Source of the DNA: Clostridiales bacterium
Lineage (GTDB): Bacteria; Bacillota; Clostridia; Oscillospirales; Acutalibacteraceae
Assembly: GCA_012728445.1 (NCBI GenBank)
Contig: JAAYFA010000409.1
Coordinates: 1 to 26,093 of the forward strand
Length of the DNA stretch: 26,093 bases
Direction of reading: 5' to 3'
In this document: piece by piece, positions 7,549 to 15,151 of the stretch
Layout of the letters: each line of letters starts with the position of its first letter
How positions within the stretch are numbered: the first letter of the stretch is position 1
Made by a program: the position numbers and the translations under genes
The notes under the pieces: model-generated
What the model was told of the DNA's origin: nothing
The model's database searches: none
The model's input: the letters and a program-made list of their open reading frames with translations, nothing else

Positions 7549-7641
7549 ACAAATTTAAAGAACTAAAAATAATAACAAGACAATAAGTTGCAATTTTTCG
7601 CTTTGCAGACCAACATCGCAAAACGCACTGACGCCGTGCTA

Positions 7642-8787
7642 TTATGATAAACTGTTTTGTAAATCAACAAACTTTCCCGCAGCAACTACAGCCACAGGCT
7701 TTGCTACCAAGGTCAACGGGTCTTGGCGGAAAAGAACCATATCTGCATCTTTCCCCTTTTCGATTGAACCAATGCGATCAGAGATGCCGCAAATTTCCGC
7801 AGGCCAAATCGTAATGGATTTTAATGCTTCATAATAATCCATGCCCTCTCGAACCGCAAGCCCGGCGCACATAGGGAGGTACTGTATTGGGACAACAGGA
7901 TGATCCGTTATGATTGCTGTTTTCACGCCGGCTTTGGACAAAACTCCGGGGGTAGCAGGCGTCGAACCCTTTAACTCTAATTTACTGCGGTCAGAAAAAA
8001 GTGGACCGCTCAAAGCCGTGACGCCTCTTTTGGCTAGTTCGTCAGCAAGAAGGTGCCCTTGCGTACAATGGATAATTGTATAGTCAAAATCAAATTCTTC
8101 TGCAATTCGCACTGCAGTGAAGATATCATCCGCTCTGTGCGCATGGATATGAGCCGGTAGCTTATTAATAAAAAGTTGAGACAACGCTTCAAGTTTAGCA
8201 TCGAATTTTTCATTTTCGTCAGAACTTCTTTTTTCTATATATTCTTTCGCACGGGTTAACTGTTCGCGTATGATCGCCGCTGTTGCCATTCTGGTGCTCG
8301 GTGTTGTCTTTTTTTCATTATAAACAGTCTTTGGATTCTCTCCCAAAGCCATCTTCATTGCGACAGGCGCTTTAACAATCATATGATCAATGCATGACCC
8401 ATATGTTTTAATAGCGATAAATTGACCTGCTATGGGGTTGGCACTCCCCGGTCCTGTCAACACCGTTGTAATCCCCGCCGCTAATGCTTCTTTAAAGCAA
8501 ACGTCAAAAACATTTACAGCATCAATAGCACGTAGATGAGGAGTACAGGGGTCTGTGCTTTCATTGCAATCGTCCCCTTCAAAGCCTATAGAGTCTTCAC
8601 AAATGCCTAAATGTGTATGCGCATCTATAAACCCGGGGAAAAGCATTGCACCTTTCGCATCAAACTCGTCACCGGAAACGACGCCATCAAAAAGACCGAC
8701 ATCATTTATCGTATCATCAAACTCAACATACCCGTTTTCAATAACGGCCCCGGACATTGTGAATATTTTTGCATTAATAATTTTCAT
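7642..8787 (-). CDS. Amidohydrolase-family metal-dependent hydrolase (imidazolonepropionase-like)
   Basis: A 381-residue cytoplasmic enzyme of the amidohydrolase superfamily, a TIM barrel with a small beta-sandwich made from both ends. Metal-binding positions are visible: PGFIDAHTHLG (His57, His59), AHIHAHRAD (His213-His217), IIHCTQGH (His240, His245) and IITDHPVVP (Asp295). The C-terminal LKSITIWPAEICGISDRIGSIEKGKDADMVLF is the usual end of the sandwich domain. The group includes imidazolonepropionase- and prolidase-like enzymes, so a C-N bond in a small amide or dipeptide-like substrate is likely; the substrate cannot be named. AAGGAG lies 14 nt before the ATG, longer than usual. It stands between the S1-protein gene and hpf, downstream of a weak hairpin. 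Confidence 0.87.
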   Translation of the reverse strand: MKIINAKIFTMSGAVIENGYVEFDDTINDVGLFDGVVSGDEFDAKGAMLFPGFIDAHTHLGICEDSIGFEGDDCNESTDPCTPHLRAIDAVNVFDVCFKEALAAGITTVLTGPGSANPIAGQFIAIKTYGSCIDHMIVKAPVAMKMALGENPKTVYNEKKTTPSTRMATAAIIREQLTRAKEYIEKRSSDENEKFDAKLEALSQLFINKLPAHIHAHRADDIFTAVRIAEEFDFDYTIIHCTQGHLLADELAKRGVTALSGPLFSDRSKLELKGSTPATPGVLSKAGVKTAIITDHPVVPIQYLPMCAGLAVREGMDYYEALKSITIWPAEICGISDRIGSIEKGKDADMVLFRQDPLTLVAKPVAVVAAGKFVDLQNSLS

Positions 8788-8828
8788 CTTCTTTATACGC
8801 TCTCCTTATATGAAACACTCAAGAAATA

Positions 8829-8854
8829 TAGGAACGGACAATAGCCCGTTCCTA
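8829..8854 (-). terminator. Weak hairpin after yabR, possible terminator
   Basis: A 9-bp stem, TAGGAACGG / CCGTTCCTA, with an 8-nt loop, lies 37 bp downstream of the yabR stop. On the minus strand it is followed by ATATTTCTTG, only a partial U tract, so termination would be leaky. Confidence 0.4.
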
Positions 8855-8890
8855 CATAGTTCAATTAAGTTGTAAAAACGGAAATTCGTT

Positions 8891-9352
8891 TTATTTCTTT
8901 CCGCCTCTTCTTGAATATCCTCCACCATGTTTGGCTTCATTGGAATGTTTAATATCCGTCATTTTTTCTTCACTAACTTGTTTAAACTTCGAGATCATAT
9001 CTTCAAAAGATGATGACTCTGAAAGCGAAGTAGATTTTGGACCTTGCCAAACACTTCCGCTTTGTCTTTTTACCGGAGCACTTCTTGTTCTTTGCGGTCG
9101 TGCTGCTTGTTGTTCAGGCTCAATTGCCTTTTTAATTGACAAACTAATCTTTCCGTCATCGCCAACGCTCAAAACCTTGACTTTAACGATTTGGCTAATA
9201 ACAAGGTGATCCTTAATGTCATTAACATAAGACCCGGCAACTTCTGATATATGAACCATGCCGGTTACTCCACCTTCAAGTTCAACAAAAGCGCCGAAAT
9301 TTGTCAATCCTGTAACTTTGCCCTCTAGTACCGCTCCAACCTCAACCTGCAT
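8891..9352 (-). CDS. yabR: S1 RNA-binding domain protein (YabR-like)
   Basis: A 153-residue protein. Residues 3-75 form one S1 OB-fold domain (VGAVLEGKVTGLTNFGAFVELEGGVTGMVHISEVA ... VKVKVLSVGDDGKISLSIKKA), close to the general stress protein 13/YabR group. The remaining tail is low in complexity and basic (RPQRTRSAPVKR, then GGGYSRRGGKK at the end), fitting further RNA contact, with one helix-prone stretch (FEDMISKFKQVSEEKM). It directly follows divIC, as yabR does in Bacillus subtilis, and shares its promoter. The AAGGAGG ribosome binding site is perfect but stands 13 nt from the ATG because of a run of T. The exact function of YabR proteins is not settled. Confidence 0.9.
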   Translation of the reverse strand: MQVEVGAVLEGKVTGLTNFGAFVELEGGVTGMVHISEVAGSYVNDIKDHLVISQIVKVKVLSVGDDGKISLSIKKAIEPEQQAARPQRTRSAPVKRQSGSVWQGPKSTSLSESSSFEDMISKFKQVSEEKMTDIKHSNEAKHGGGYSRRGGKK

Positions 9353-9370
9353 AAAAAAAAATTAGCCTCC
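9353..9370 (-). promoter_or_regulatory. Ribosome binding site of yabR with a T9 spacer
   Basis: GGAGG (9366-9370) is followed on the minus strand by CTAA and nine T (9361-9353), then the ATG at 9352. The 13-nt spacing exceeds the 5-9 nt optimum. The homopolymer could change length by slippage and so tune translation. Confidence 0.6.
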
Positions 9371-9673
9371 TTAATTACTTCCCGGTGTAGCATCATAGTA
9401 TATTCTTTCACCGGGTAAAACCAGTCCGTTTTCTATTCGCGCTTTGCGCTCCAGATATTCAGAACTATTTGCGGTCGCGAGAATTCTATTCTTCTCGGCA
9501 TTTTCAAAAACCAGTTCTTCGCGTTTTTGTACAACAACTGCAATGGTTTGTTTTTGTTGTTGAATTTTGCCTTGCAACCCTACCCACGAAACCAAAAAAT
9601 AAGACACCACAACCAGCAGCGCCAGTGATAAAAAATAACTATATTTTCTTTTTTTCGTTTTTGTTGCAGTCAT
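9371..9673 (-). CDS. divIC: FtsB/DivIC-family septum formation initiator
   Basis: A 100-residue bitopic membrane protein. A short basic cytoplasmic N-terminus (TKTKKRKYSY) leads to one membrane segment (about 15-32, FLSLALLVVVSYFLVSWV), then an extracytoplasmic coiled coil (GLQGKIQQQKQTIAVVVQKREELVFENAEKNRIL) and a short C-terminal segment (SSEYLERKARIENGLVLPGERIYY) typical of the DivIC/FtsB family. These proteins join FtsL in the divisome to activate septal peptidoglycan synthesis. The ATG at 9673 is chosen because GAGGG lies about 9 nt upstream and the length is normal; the frame is open 20 codons further. It is followed at once by yabR and preceded by its own promoter. Confidence 0.9.
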   Translation of the reverse strand: MTATKTKKRKYSYFLSLALLVVVSYFLVSWVGLQGKIQQQKQTIAVVVQKREELVFENAEKNRILATANSSEYLERKARIENGLVLPGERIYYDATPGSN

Positions 9674-9724
9674 TAAATGATACCCTCTGCGAAAATAGAA
9701 CCAATATTCATACTTGCCTATTAG

Positions 9725-9753
9725 AGTATACATATATCAACGTAGATTATCAA
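9725..9753 (-). promoter_or_regulatory. Sigma-A-type promoter for divIC-yabR
   Basis: On the minus strand, -35 TTGATA (9748-9753), a 17-nt spacer and -10 TATACT (9725-9730), placing the start near 9718, 45 nt before the divIC ATG. A second candidate lies upstream, with a consensus TTGACA (9803-9808), a 17-nt spacer and a poor -10 TACATA (9780-9785). The 215-bp gap before divIC is otherwise AT-rich with no gene. Confidence 0.58.
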
Positions 9754-9888
9754 GCAATATTTTAACTTTCTTATGGATTTATGTAGAATTCCCATAATAT
9801 TTTGTCAAATATTGAAATTATTTCAACTTTAATACAAATTTCGACTTATTTGTCTAAAAATAGGTTGTGACTTTCTAAAACAATTTGT

Positions 9889-10128
9889 TTAAAGAGTTTT
9901 ATACATCGTTAATGCCGTATTTTTGTCGGCAGTTTCATTTAAACTCAATACTTGAACCTTAATGATGTTTGACCCCATAGAGACTTCAATCACATCATCC
10001 AGTTTCACTTCATACGATGCCCTAGCCTTTTTGCCATTGACTGACACGTGTTTTGCATCGCATACTTCATTTGCTATTGTTCTGCGTTTAATTATTCTGG
10101 AAACCTTCAAATATTTATCTAATCTCAT
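9889..10128 (-). CDS. rqcP: S4-domain RNA-binding protein RqcP (YabO)
   Basis: A 79-residue protein that is almost entirely one S4 domain: MRLDKYLKVSRIIKRRTIANEVCDAKHVSVNGKKARASYEVKLDDVIEV. It follows the Bacillus YabO/RqcP sequence closely. RqcP binds 50S-peptidyl-tRNA complexes and works with RqcH to add C-terminal alanine tails to stalled nascent chains. Two adjacent ATGs (10131, 10128) are open; the second is preferred because it begins the conserved MRLDKYLK and sits 6 nt after CGGAG. It lies after HU and a long hairpin and before divIC, matching the yabO position apart from the missing yabP and yabQ. Confidence 0.92.
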   Translation of the reverse strand: MRLDKYLKVSRIIKRRTIANEVCDAKHVSVNGKKARASYEVKLDDVIEVSMGSNIIKVQVLSLNETADKNTALTMYKTL

Positions 10129-10146
10129 CATAAGCTCCGTAATATC

Positions 10147-10175
10147 ATTAGGGGCACAAAAGTTGTGCCCCTAAT
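10147..10175. other. Perfect 13-bp inverted repeat between HU and rqcP
   Basis: ATTAGGGGCACAA / TTGTGCCCCTAAT with a 3-nt loop is a perfect hairpin 35 bp after the HU stop and about 20 nt before the rqcP start. Neither side has a real T tract, so it is not a standard intrinsic terminator. It may protect the HU mRNA 3' end or attenuate rqcP. Confidence 0.75.
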
Positions 10176-10210
10176 AATTATCGGCAAACGGACTTCGCCT
10201 TTGCCATTGT

Positions 10211-10489
10211 TTATTTGTTTACGCTGTCCTTTAATGCTTTGCCGGCCTTGAATGCAGGTGACTTGGAAGCCTTGATTTCTATTGTCTCGCCTGTTTTGGG
10301 GTTACGGCCTTGTTTCGCGGCTCGGTCGCGCACTTCGAAAGTACCAAATCCGATGATTTGAACTTTTTCAGGGGTTTTCTGTGCAAGCGCTTCGGTAATG
10401 CTTTCAAAAATTGCTGTAACCGCTTTCGCTGCTTCTTTCTTGTCTACGCCTTTTGCTTCTACCGCAGCAATGAGTTCTGCCTTATTCAT
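10211..10489 (-). CDS. hup: HU family nucleoid DNA-binding protein
   Basis: A 92-residue protein with the complete HU/IHF fold: an N-terminal helical dimerisation part (MNKAELIAAVEAKGVDKKEAAKAVTAIFESITEAL), the conserved GFGTFEVRDRAAKQGRNPKTGE, and the C-terminal KASKSPAFKAGKALKDSVN. The NPKTG segment includes the proline that intercalates into DNA at the bend. HU coats and bends DNA and is very abundant. The ribosome binding site CGGAGGAAG before the ATG at 10489 is strong. The 46-bp gap from mazG holds only a poor promoter match (ATGATA, 17 nt, CATAAT). A hairpin follows the gene, which may set its mRNA end. HU beside mazG and rqcP is common in clostridia. Confidence 0.97.
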   Translation of the reverse strand: MNKAELIAAVEAKGVDKKEAAKAVTAIFESITEALAQKTPEKVQIIGFGTFEVRDRAAKQGRNPKTGETIEIKASKSPAFKAGKALKDSVNK

Positions 10490-10535
10490 TATTCTTCCTC
10501 CGTTTAATTTATTATGAAATACTGCAAAGAGTATA

Positions 10536-11339
10536 TCATTCTTTTCTTAATTTAGCAATATCCCAGAGCAAATTTAATTTTTCAAGCCCTGCGCTTTTCA
10601 TATCTATGCCTTCTTTGGCTGCGAGTTCTTCAACAACTACGAAACGTTTTATGAACTTATCGGCAGCCTCTGTCAGGGTTTCTTCCGGGTCGAGGTGTAA
10701 AAAGCGGGATATATTGACCGCGGAAAAAAGAACATCGCCAAATTCTTCTTGCATATTCTCAGCATTTTTTTCCGCTATTGCCTGTTTTAACTCGACAACC
10801 TCTTCATCCAACTTTTGCATTGCACCGCTTATATCGGGCCAATCAAAGCCGTAGTCGGCTGCCTTTTTTTGAATTTTAACGCTGCGCATCAAAGCCGGTA
10901 GTTCTTTGGGAACGGATAACATGGACTGCCCTATCGTACTGTGGCCTTTTGTCTTTCTTTTTATTGCTTCCCAATTGTATAAGACTTCCGAAACGGCATT
11001 GACATCGGTGTCGCCAAATATGTGCGGGTGCCTCTCGATCAGTTTTTTGCAGACCCCGTCAGCGACATCATCAATGTTGAATTCTTCGTTTTCTGTTTCC
11101 ATTTGAGCATGAAAAACAATCTGCATGAGCAAATCGCCAAGTTCTTCGCAAAGCATTACATTATTGGCTTTATTTATCGCCTCAATTACTTCGTACGTTT
11201 CTTCAATCAGATTTTTTTTAATGCTTTCGTGTGTTTGTTCCGCATCCCATGGGCATCCGTCGGGCGCTCTTAGAAGGTTGATTATTGCCACAAGATCATA
11301 AAATTTATAATAGTCTTTCATCTCAAATTTATTCTTCAT
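10536..11339 (-). CDS. mazG: Nucleoside triphosphate pyrophosphohydrolase MazG
   Basis: A 267-residue protein with two tandem MazG helical domains. The first has LRAPDGCPWDAEQTHESIKKNLIEETYEVIEAI and EELGDLLMQIVFHAQ; the second has LDEEVVELKQAI and EEFGDVLFSAVNISRFL. The EExxE and ExxD residues that hold Mg2+ are present in both. MazG hydrolyses (d)NTPs to the monophosphate and pyrophosphate, clearing abnormal nucleotides, and can affect ppGpp levels. The ATG at 11339 is chosen for a GGAG 6 nt upstream; an ATG five codons earlier overlaps that site. It matches the C-terminal part of Bacillus YabN; the methylase-like N-terminal domain of YabN is not present here. It follows the flippase gene after 39 bp. 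Confidence 0.95.
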   Translation of the reverse strand: MKNKFEMKDYYKFYDLVAIINLLRAPDGCPWDAEQTHESIKKNLIEETYEVIEAINKANNVMLCEELGDLLMQIVFHAQMETENEEFNIDDVADGVCKKLIERHPHIFGDTDVNAVSEVLYNWEAIKRKTKGHSTIGQSMLSVPKELPALMRSVKIQKKAADYGFDWPDISGAMQKLDEEVVELKQAIAEKNAENMQEEFGDVLFSAVNISRFLHLDPEETLTEAADKFIKRFVVVEELAAKEGIDMKSAGLEKLNLLWDIAKLRKE

Positions 11340-11378
11340 TGTTATCTCCAACATTTAGAATTCAACTTAACAACTATT

Positions 11379-13202
11379 TTACCTCAACAACCTATACTTT
11401 TCAAGCATTTTCGCAACTTTTTCTCCTTTTGGCAAAGCAAGGACATCTTCTTTGACGATTCCCTTTATTAATAAGATGCTAATCGCATACACAACCGCCG
11501 CCAAAATTACAGCAACAGCAACGGCTATTGCTGTAATTTTTACATCAACCAAACCGGGAGCTGAAGCCAATAATTTGCAAACAGATAAATATACTACCTT
11601 TGCGGTTACCCCGCAAAGAATGGACGAAACAAGCGGTTTCAAATAAACCGATACAACATTGGTCCTAACTTTTGTTATTTTTTGAAGATAAAACAAATTT
11701 ACAGCAACTATAATTATGTAACACAACACTGAACCAAAGGGAGCACCTTTTATATTATATTTCGGTGTACCAACTAAAATATAGTTACTGATAATTTTTG
11801 CGGATGCCCCCGCAAGAAGCGCCTTTAACGGGATATCCGCTCTTCCGATAGCCTGAAGCATGTTGGTAATCGGTGTTGAAACTGAAATAATCGCTGTTGC
11901 GAAACCGTATGTGGCAACCAGAGGCGCCGCGATAGGGATAATATCAGCACTGTTGCCCCAACCGTATATCAACGTAAGTAAAGGTTTTGCCAAAATACCA
12001 ATGCCAATTCCGGCAGGTAAAGCAACAAGCATTGTAATTCTTATCACGGACTCAATTATGTTTTTAACAATTTTGTTATCCTTTACTGCCCATGCGGCAG
12101 ACAACGCCGGCAGCGCACTTACACCCAAAGAAACTAAAAGCGCCGGGATAAGGTTCTTAAAATCGAAAGATGAACCATACACGCCCCATAAATATTTAAC
12201 GAGATCACTGTCAAGCGTTTTTGCCGCTTGGAGTGACGCGGCATACATAGACTTAATAATATCGGGGTCCAGAGTGATTGCATAGGCAAGGCGGCGCTGA
12301 ATTGTAACAGTGTCAATCATATTGGTTACACTGAAAACTAATGCCCCGGTTACGATCGGTAAGGCAATCCTTGCCAGTCTTTTCGCAATGCTTTTTTTTG
12401 ACGGAGAAGGCGGCGAAGCTAAAATGTTTTCCGGAGTAAAACCATCTCCTTTAACTCTATGCCGAATCATTAAATATAACGTGCCGATTATCGTGCCGAA
12501 TGTTACACCTATGATCGCCCCTGCTGCGGCAATAGGGTAAATCGCACTGTCTGCTTCTGCTAAGCTTGATACAGGTTCTCCGAAAACAATAATTTTTTCA
12601 GGTAAACTCCCCGCTACAGCTTGTGAAGCCGCAACCAACCCCGTATTAAACTGCTTAAGACCAATGGCGACGATAGCATATGCCCCAGCCAACCCGACCG
12701 CGAGCTTACCAAGAGCTTCAATAACTTGTGAAATTGCCGTCGGCTTCATATTCTGAAGCCCTTCATAATATCCTCTGTAAGCGGACATAATACAGCAGAA
12801 GAAGAGTGACGGAGCAATGGCGAGAACAGCCGGCAAGTTTTTTGGCCCGGCAACATACTTCGTATATGGAATGGATATAAGGAGAAGAAAAACTGTGCCG
12901 ACAATGCCGATTACAAAAAACATACGCAATGCCGTTTTTAAAACCATTCGGGCTTCGTTATAACGATGAAGAGCAACGTTTCCCGAAACCATCCTTGCTA
13001 CGGCAACCGGCAACCCCGCCATTGATATTGTATAAATGGGGATAAATATTTCATAAGCAGAATTGAAGTATCCCCTGCCAACCCCACCTATCAGCAACGT
13101 CAACGGCATTTTATAAACGGCACCGATAATTGTAATAACAACAACTGCAACAGACAATATCAAAGCGCCGTTAAGCACGGACTGCTTCTTATGTTCAGCC
13201 AA
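11379..13202 (-). CDS. MOP-superfamily flippase, SpoVB/YabM (MurJ-like) polysaccharide export protein
   Basis: A 607-residue integral membrane protein with about 14 hydrophobic segments. The N-terminus (LNGALILSVAVVVITIIGAVYKMPLTLLIGGVGRGYFNSAYEIF) and the GLPVAVARMVS segment mark the SpoVB/MurJ branch of the MOP superfamily, which flips lipid-linked sugars such as lipid II across the membrane. A hydrophilic insert of about 35 residues (SLPEKIIVFGEPVSSLAEADSAIYP) follows the fifth or sixth helix. The start is TTG at 13202, with AGGATG about 8 nt upstream. It lies directly upstream of mazG, as yabM does in Bacillus, and 33 bp after the small coiled-coil gene, whose promoter it likely shares. 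Whether it serves the cell wall, spore cortex or capsule cannot be told here. Confidence 0.9.
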   Translation of the reverse strand: MAEHKKQSVLNGALILSVAVVVITIIGAVYKMPLTLLIGGVGRGYFNSAYEIFIPIYTISMAGLPVAVARMVSGNVALHRYNEARMVLKTALRMFFVIGIVGTVFLLLISIPYTKYVAGPKNLPAVLAIAPSLFFCCIMSAYRGYYEGLQNMKPTAISQVIEALGKLAVGLAGAYAIVAIGLKQFNTGLVAASQAVAGSLPEKIIVFGEPVSSLAEADSAIYPIAAAGAIIGVTFGTIIGTLYLMIRHRVKGDGFTPENILASPPSPSKKSIAKRLARIALPIVTGALVFSVTNMIDTVTIQRRLAYAITLDPDIIKSMYAASLQAAKTLDSDLVKYLWGVYGSSFDFKNLIPALLVSLGVSALPALSAAWAVKDNKIVKNIIESVIRITMLVALPAGIGIGILAKPLLTLIYGWGNSADIIPIAAPLVATYGFATAIISVSTPITNMLQAIGRADIPLKALLAGASAKIISNYILVGTPKYNIKGAPFGSVLCYIIIVAVNLFYLQKITKVRTNVVSVYLKPLVSSILCGVTAKVVYLSVCKLLASAPGLVDVKITAIAVAVAVILAAVVYAISILLIKGIVKEDVLALPKGEKVAKMLEKYRLLR

Positions 13203-13235
13203 AAAGACACATCCTAAAATTTATATTTATTCGGG

Positions 13236-13535
13236 TTACTTGTTTTTCGACAGATTTTCGATTTCTGTCCTTAACTCGTCAAGACTTACGGTTATTGCCT
13301 TAATTTTATCAATAATATCAGCATGATCCTCTGTTTCATCCATCAAATCATCGGCAGTTCCTTCAAAATCTAAGTAGTAAACCTTCCCCAGCCTTTCATA
13401 AAGACCGGACAACTTATTTTCAAGTTCGATGGCTTCAAGCTTTTTTTTTGAGATAATAACTATCTCCTCTGCCCTTCTACCAACACTTTTCCCAACTGTT
13501 TTAGCGGCGGACACCGCATCGTCAAAAAAACTCAT
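13236..13535 (-). CDS. Small coiled-coil protein of unknown function
   Basis: A 99-residue, hydrophilic, charged protein with no membrane segment or signal peptide. It opens MSFFDDAVSAAKTVGKSVGRRAEEI and continues with a heptad-like region (ISKKKLEAIELENKLSGLYERLGKVYYLDF), an acidic patch (GTADDLMDETEDHAD) and a second coil (IIDKIKAITVSLDELRTEIENLSKNK). Such short proteins occur in Clostridia without assigned function. The start is secure: GGAAGGAG precedes the ATG, and a strong promoter lies upstream. It is first in the transcript leading to the flippase, so it could be a partner or regulator of cell-envelope export, but that rests on position alone. Confidence 0.8.
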   Translation of the reverse strand: MSFFDDAVSAAKTVGKSVGRRAEEIVIISKKKLEAIELENKLSGLYERLGKVYYLDFEGTADDLMDETEDHADIIDKIKAITVSLDELRTEIENLSKNK

Positions 13536-13586
13536 TTGTTATTCTCCTTCCAATTTTCGGAAATAATTTCTTGTTTTTGATTTTAG

Positions 13587-13616
13587 ATTATAGCATGGTC
13601 TCAAGGTTTAAGGCAA
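13587..13616 (-). promoter_or_regulatory. Sigma-A-type promoter for the coiled-coil/flippase/mazG operon
   Basis: On the minus strand, -35 TTGCCT (13611-13616), an 18-nt spacer and -10 TATAAT (13587-13592). The start would be near 13580, 45 nt before the ATG at 13535. The gap back to hemZ (140 bp) shows no clear terminator. Confidence 0.6.
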
Positions 13617-13675
13617 TCAATTCAATTCTATTTTTCTGTATGCATATATACAAGGTCGTTCATCCGGCAAATATT

Positions 13676-15151
13676 TCATCCGAATTCACTGTAAAACTCT
13701 TCTATTCTTGATTTTCTCGTAATCATTTCTTCAAACCGATTGTTATATTCGAATGGATACTTGAAGTTGAAAATCCGTTCAATATGCTTACCTGCGCGCT
13801 GCTTTAATTTTGTAACGGCACCGGCTCCGGCTGCCAGCACCGTCTGACATTCTTCCATCATAAAAACATTATACAAACTTTCATACCCCGCTTTACACCA
13901 ACCTGTGTTCTCGTTATTCCCGGGAGAAAGGCTTTGTCTGTACATATAATAAGGTGTATATCCGCTACTCTCAAGCTTGATTTTCGCTTCACGAATCATA
14001 GCAGATACCGCCTCGCCATTGAAAGAGACATTCCCTTTTAAAGTTAATGAAGATGAACGTTTCAGCGCAAGCGAGTGAATAGTTATATTTTCGGGCGCGA
14101 GCCCGATGGTGATATCCAAAGAATTAAGGAAACTTTCATACGTCTCTTCCGGCAACCCTGCAATTAAGTCCATATTGATCACGCTAAACCCAACACTTCT
14201 TGCAAGTTTGAAGGCATCAATCGTGCACCCGGAGGTATGCTTTCGATGAGCGGTTTCGAGCACAGCGTCATTGAAACTCTGTGGATTTATACTGATGCGC
14301 GAAACACCGTATTTTTTCATCAGCTGTAGTTTGCCGGGCGTGATGGTATCCGGTCGCCCGGCTTCAACAGTATACTCATCAACCTCCGAAAGGTCGAAGA
14401 TTCTATTCACTGCTTTAAAAAGTGTCTCTAAATCCTTTTCATCCAGAGTAGTCGGTGTGCCCCCTCCAAAGTAAACGGTCTGTGGTTTAAGCCCTAATCG
14501 AACGGAGACTTTGCCAATCGATTCAATTTCTCTGCAAAGATTAACGACATAATCGGAAACTTGTTCTTTGGCTTTCTGTCCTGTTATCGATTGAGAAACA
14601 AAAGAACAATAGCTGCATCGCGAAGGACAGAAAGGAATTGAGATATACAAACTAAAACAATTTTCTTTTGCTTTTCGAATGATCTCTTCTTCTTTTTTTA
14701 CTACTGAAAAAGTAAGCTCGGTTTTCTCCTTGCCGACAAGTAATTTTTCCCTGAAATAATTGATTGCCTCCGGCTCGCCATATTCTTCTATTAACGTCGC
14801 CATTAGTTTAGCCGGCCGAACGCCCGTAATGATGCCCCAGCCGGGAATGTAACCGGTAACCCTTGTTAAGACAGTGTAAAGCGCCAAAGCCATTTGTCTT
14901 TCGAGCTCAGATGCGTCAGCGCCGTTAACGTCTTCTACTATTTTTGTACAGGCTTTGGCTTCCGATCCAATGTCAACTCTTACCGATATAACAACGCTAT
15001 TGTCTTTCCTCTCAAGCTTTGTCATTACAACTTTTTTGTCAAGTTCTGTTCCACCGGTATAGACAACTTTAATCTTTTCCTGAGGGAAAAAAATGCGACA
15101 TATGTTTTCCATTTCGTAATGAAATTTATGCCCCAATACGCACAATATCAT
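13676..15151 (-). CDS. hemZ: HemZ-type radical SAM protein (coproporphyrinogen dehydrogenase-like)
   Basis: A 491-residue radical SAM enzyme. An N-terminal domain (1-165) special to HemZ, with ITGVRPAKLMATLIEEYG, precedes the TIM-barrel part with the [4Fe-4S]-binding motif CPSRCSYC (Cys175, Cys179, Cys182) and YFGGGTPTTL for SAM binding. ISINPQSFNDAVLETAHRKHT and INMDLIAGLPEET are normal for the HemN/HemW/HemZ group. HemZ is annotated as oxygen-independent coproporphyrinogen III oxidase, but many clostridial members lack a haem pathway, so the true substrate is uncertain. Its ATG overlaps the MBL gene's stop (ATGA), and GGGGATG precedes it, so the two are translationally coupled. It is the last gene of the recJ-rel-dtd operon. 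Confidence 0.93.
   Translation of the reverse strand: MILCVLGHKFHYEMENICRIFFPQEKIKVVYTGGTELDKKVVMTKLERKDNSVVISVRVDIGSEAKACTKIVEDVNGADASELERQMALALYTVLTRVTGYIPGWGIITGVRPAKLMATLIEEYGEPEAINYFREKLLVGKEKTELTFSVVKKEEEIIRKAKENCFSLYISIPFCPSRCSYCSFVSQSITGQKAKEQVSDYVVNLCREIESIGKVSVRLGLKPQTVYFGGGTPTTLDEKDLETLFKAVNRIFDLSEVDEYTVEAGRPDTITPGKLQLMKKYGVSRISINPQSFNDAVLETAHRKHTSGCTIDAFKLARSVGFSVINMDLIAGLPEETYESFLNSLDITIGLAPENITIHSLALKRSSSLTLKGNVSFNGEAVSAMIREAKIKLESSGYTPYYMYRQSLSPGNNENTGWCKAGYESLYNVFMMEECQTVLAAGAGAVTKLKQRAGKHIERIFNFKYPFEYNNRFEEMITRKSRIEEFYSEFG

Noticed and set aside
7560..7641. Terminator after the amidohydrolase gene
   Set aside because: Only a 5-bp TGCAA/TTGCA pairing with no T tract was found.
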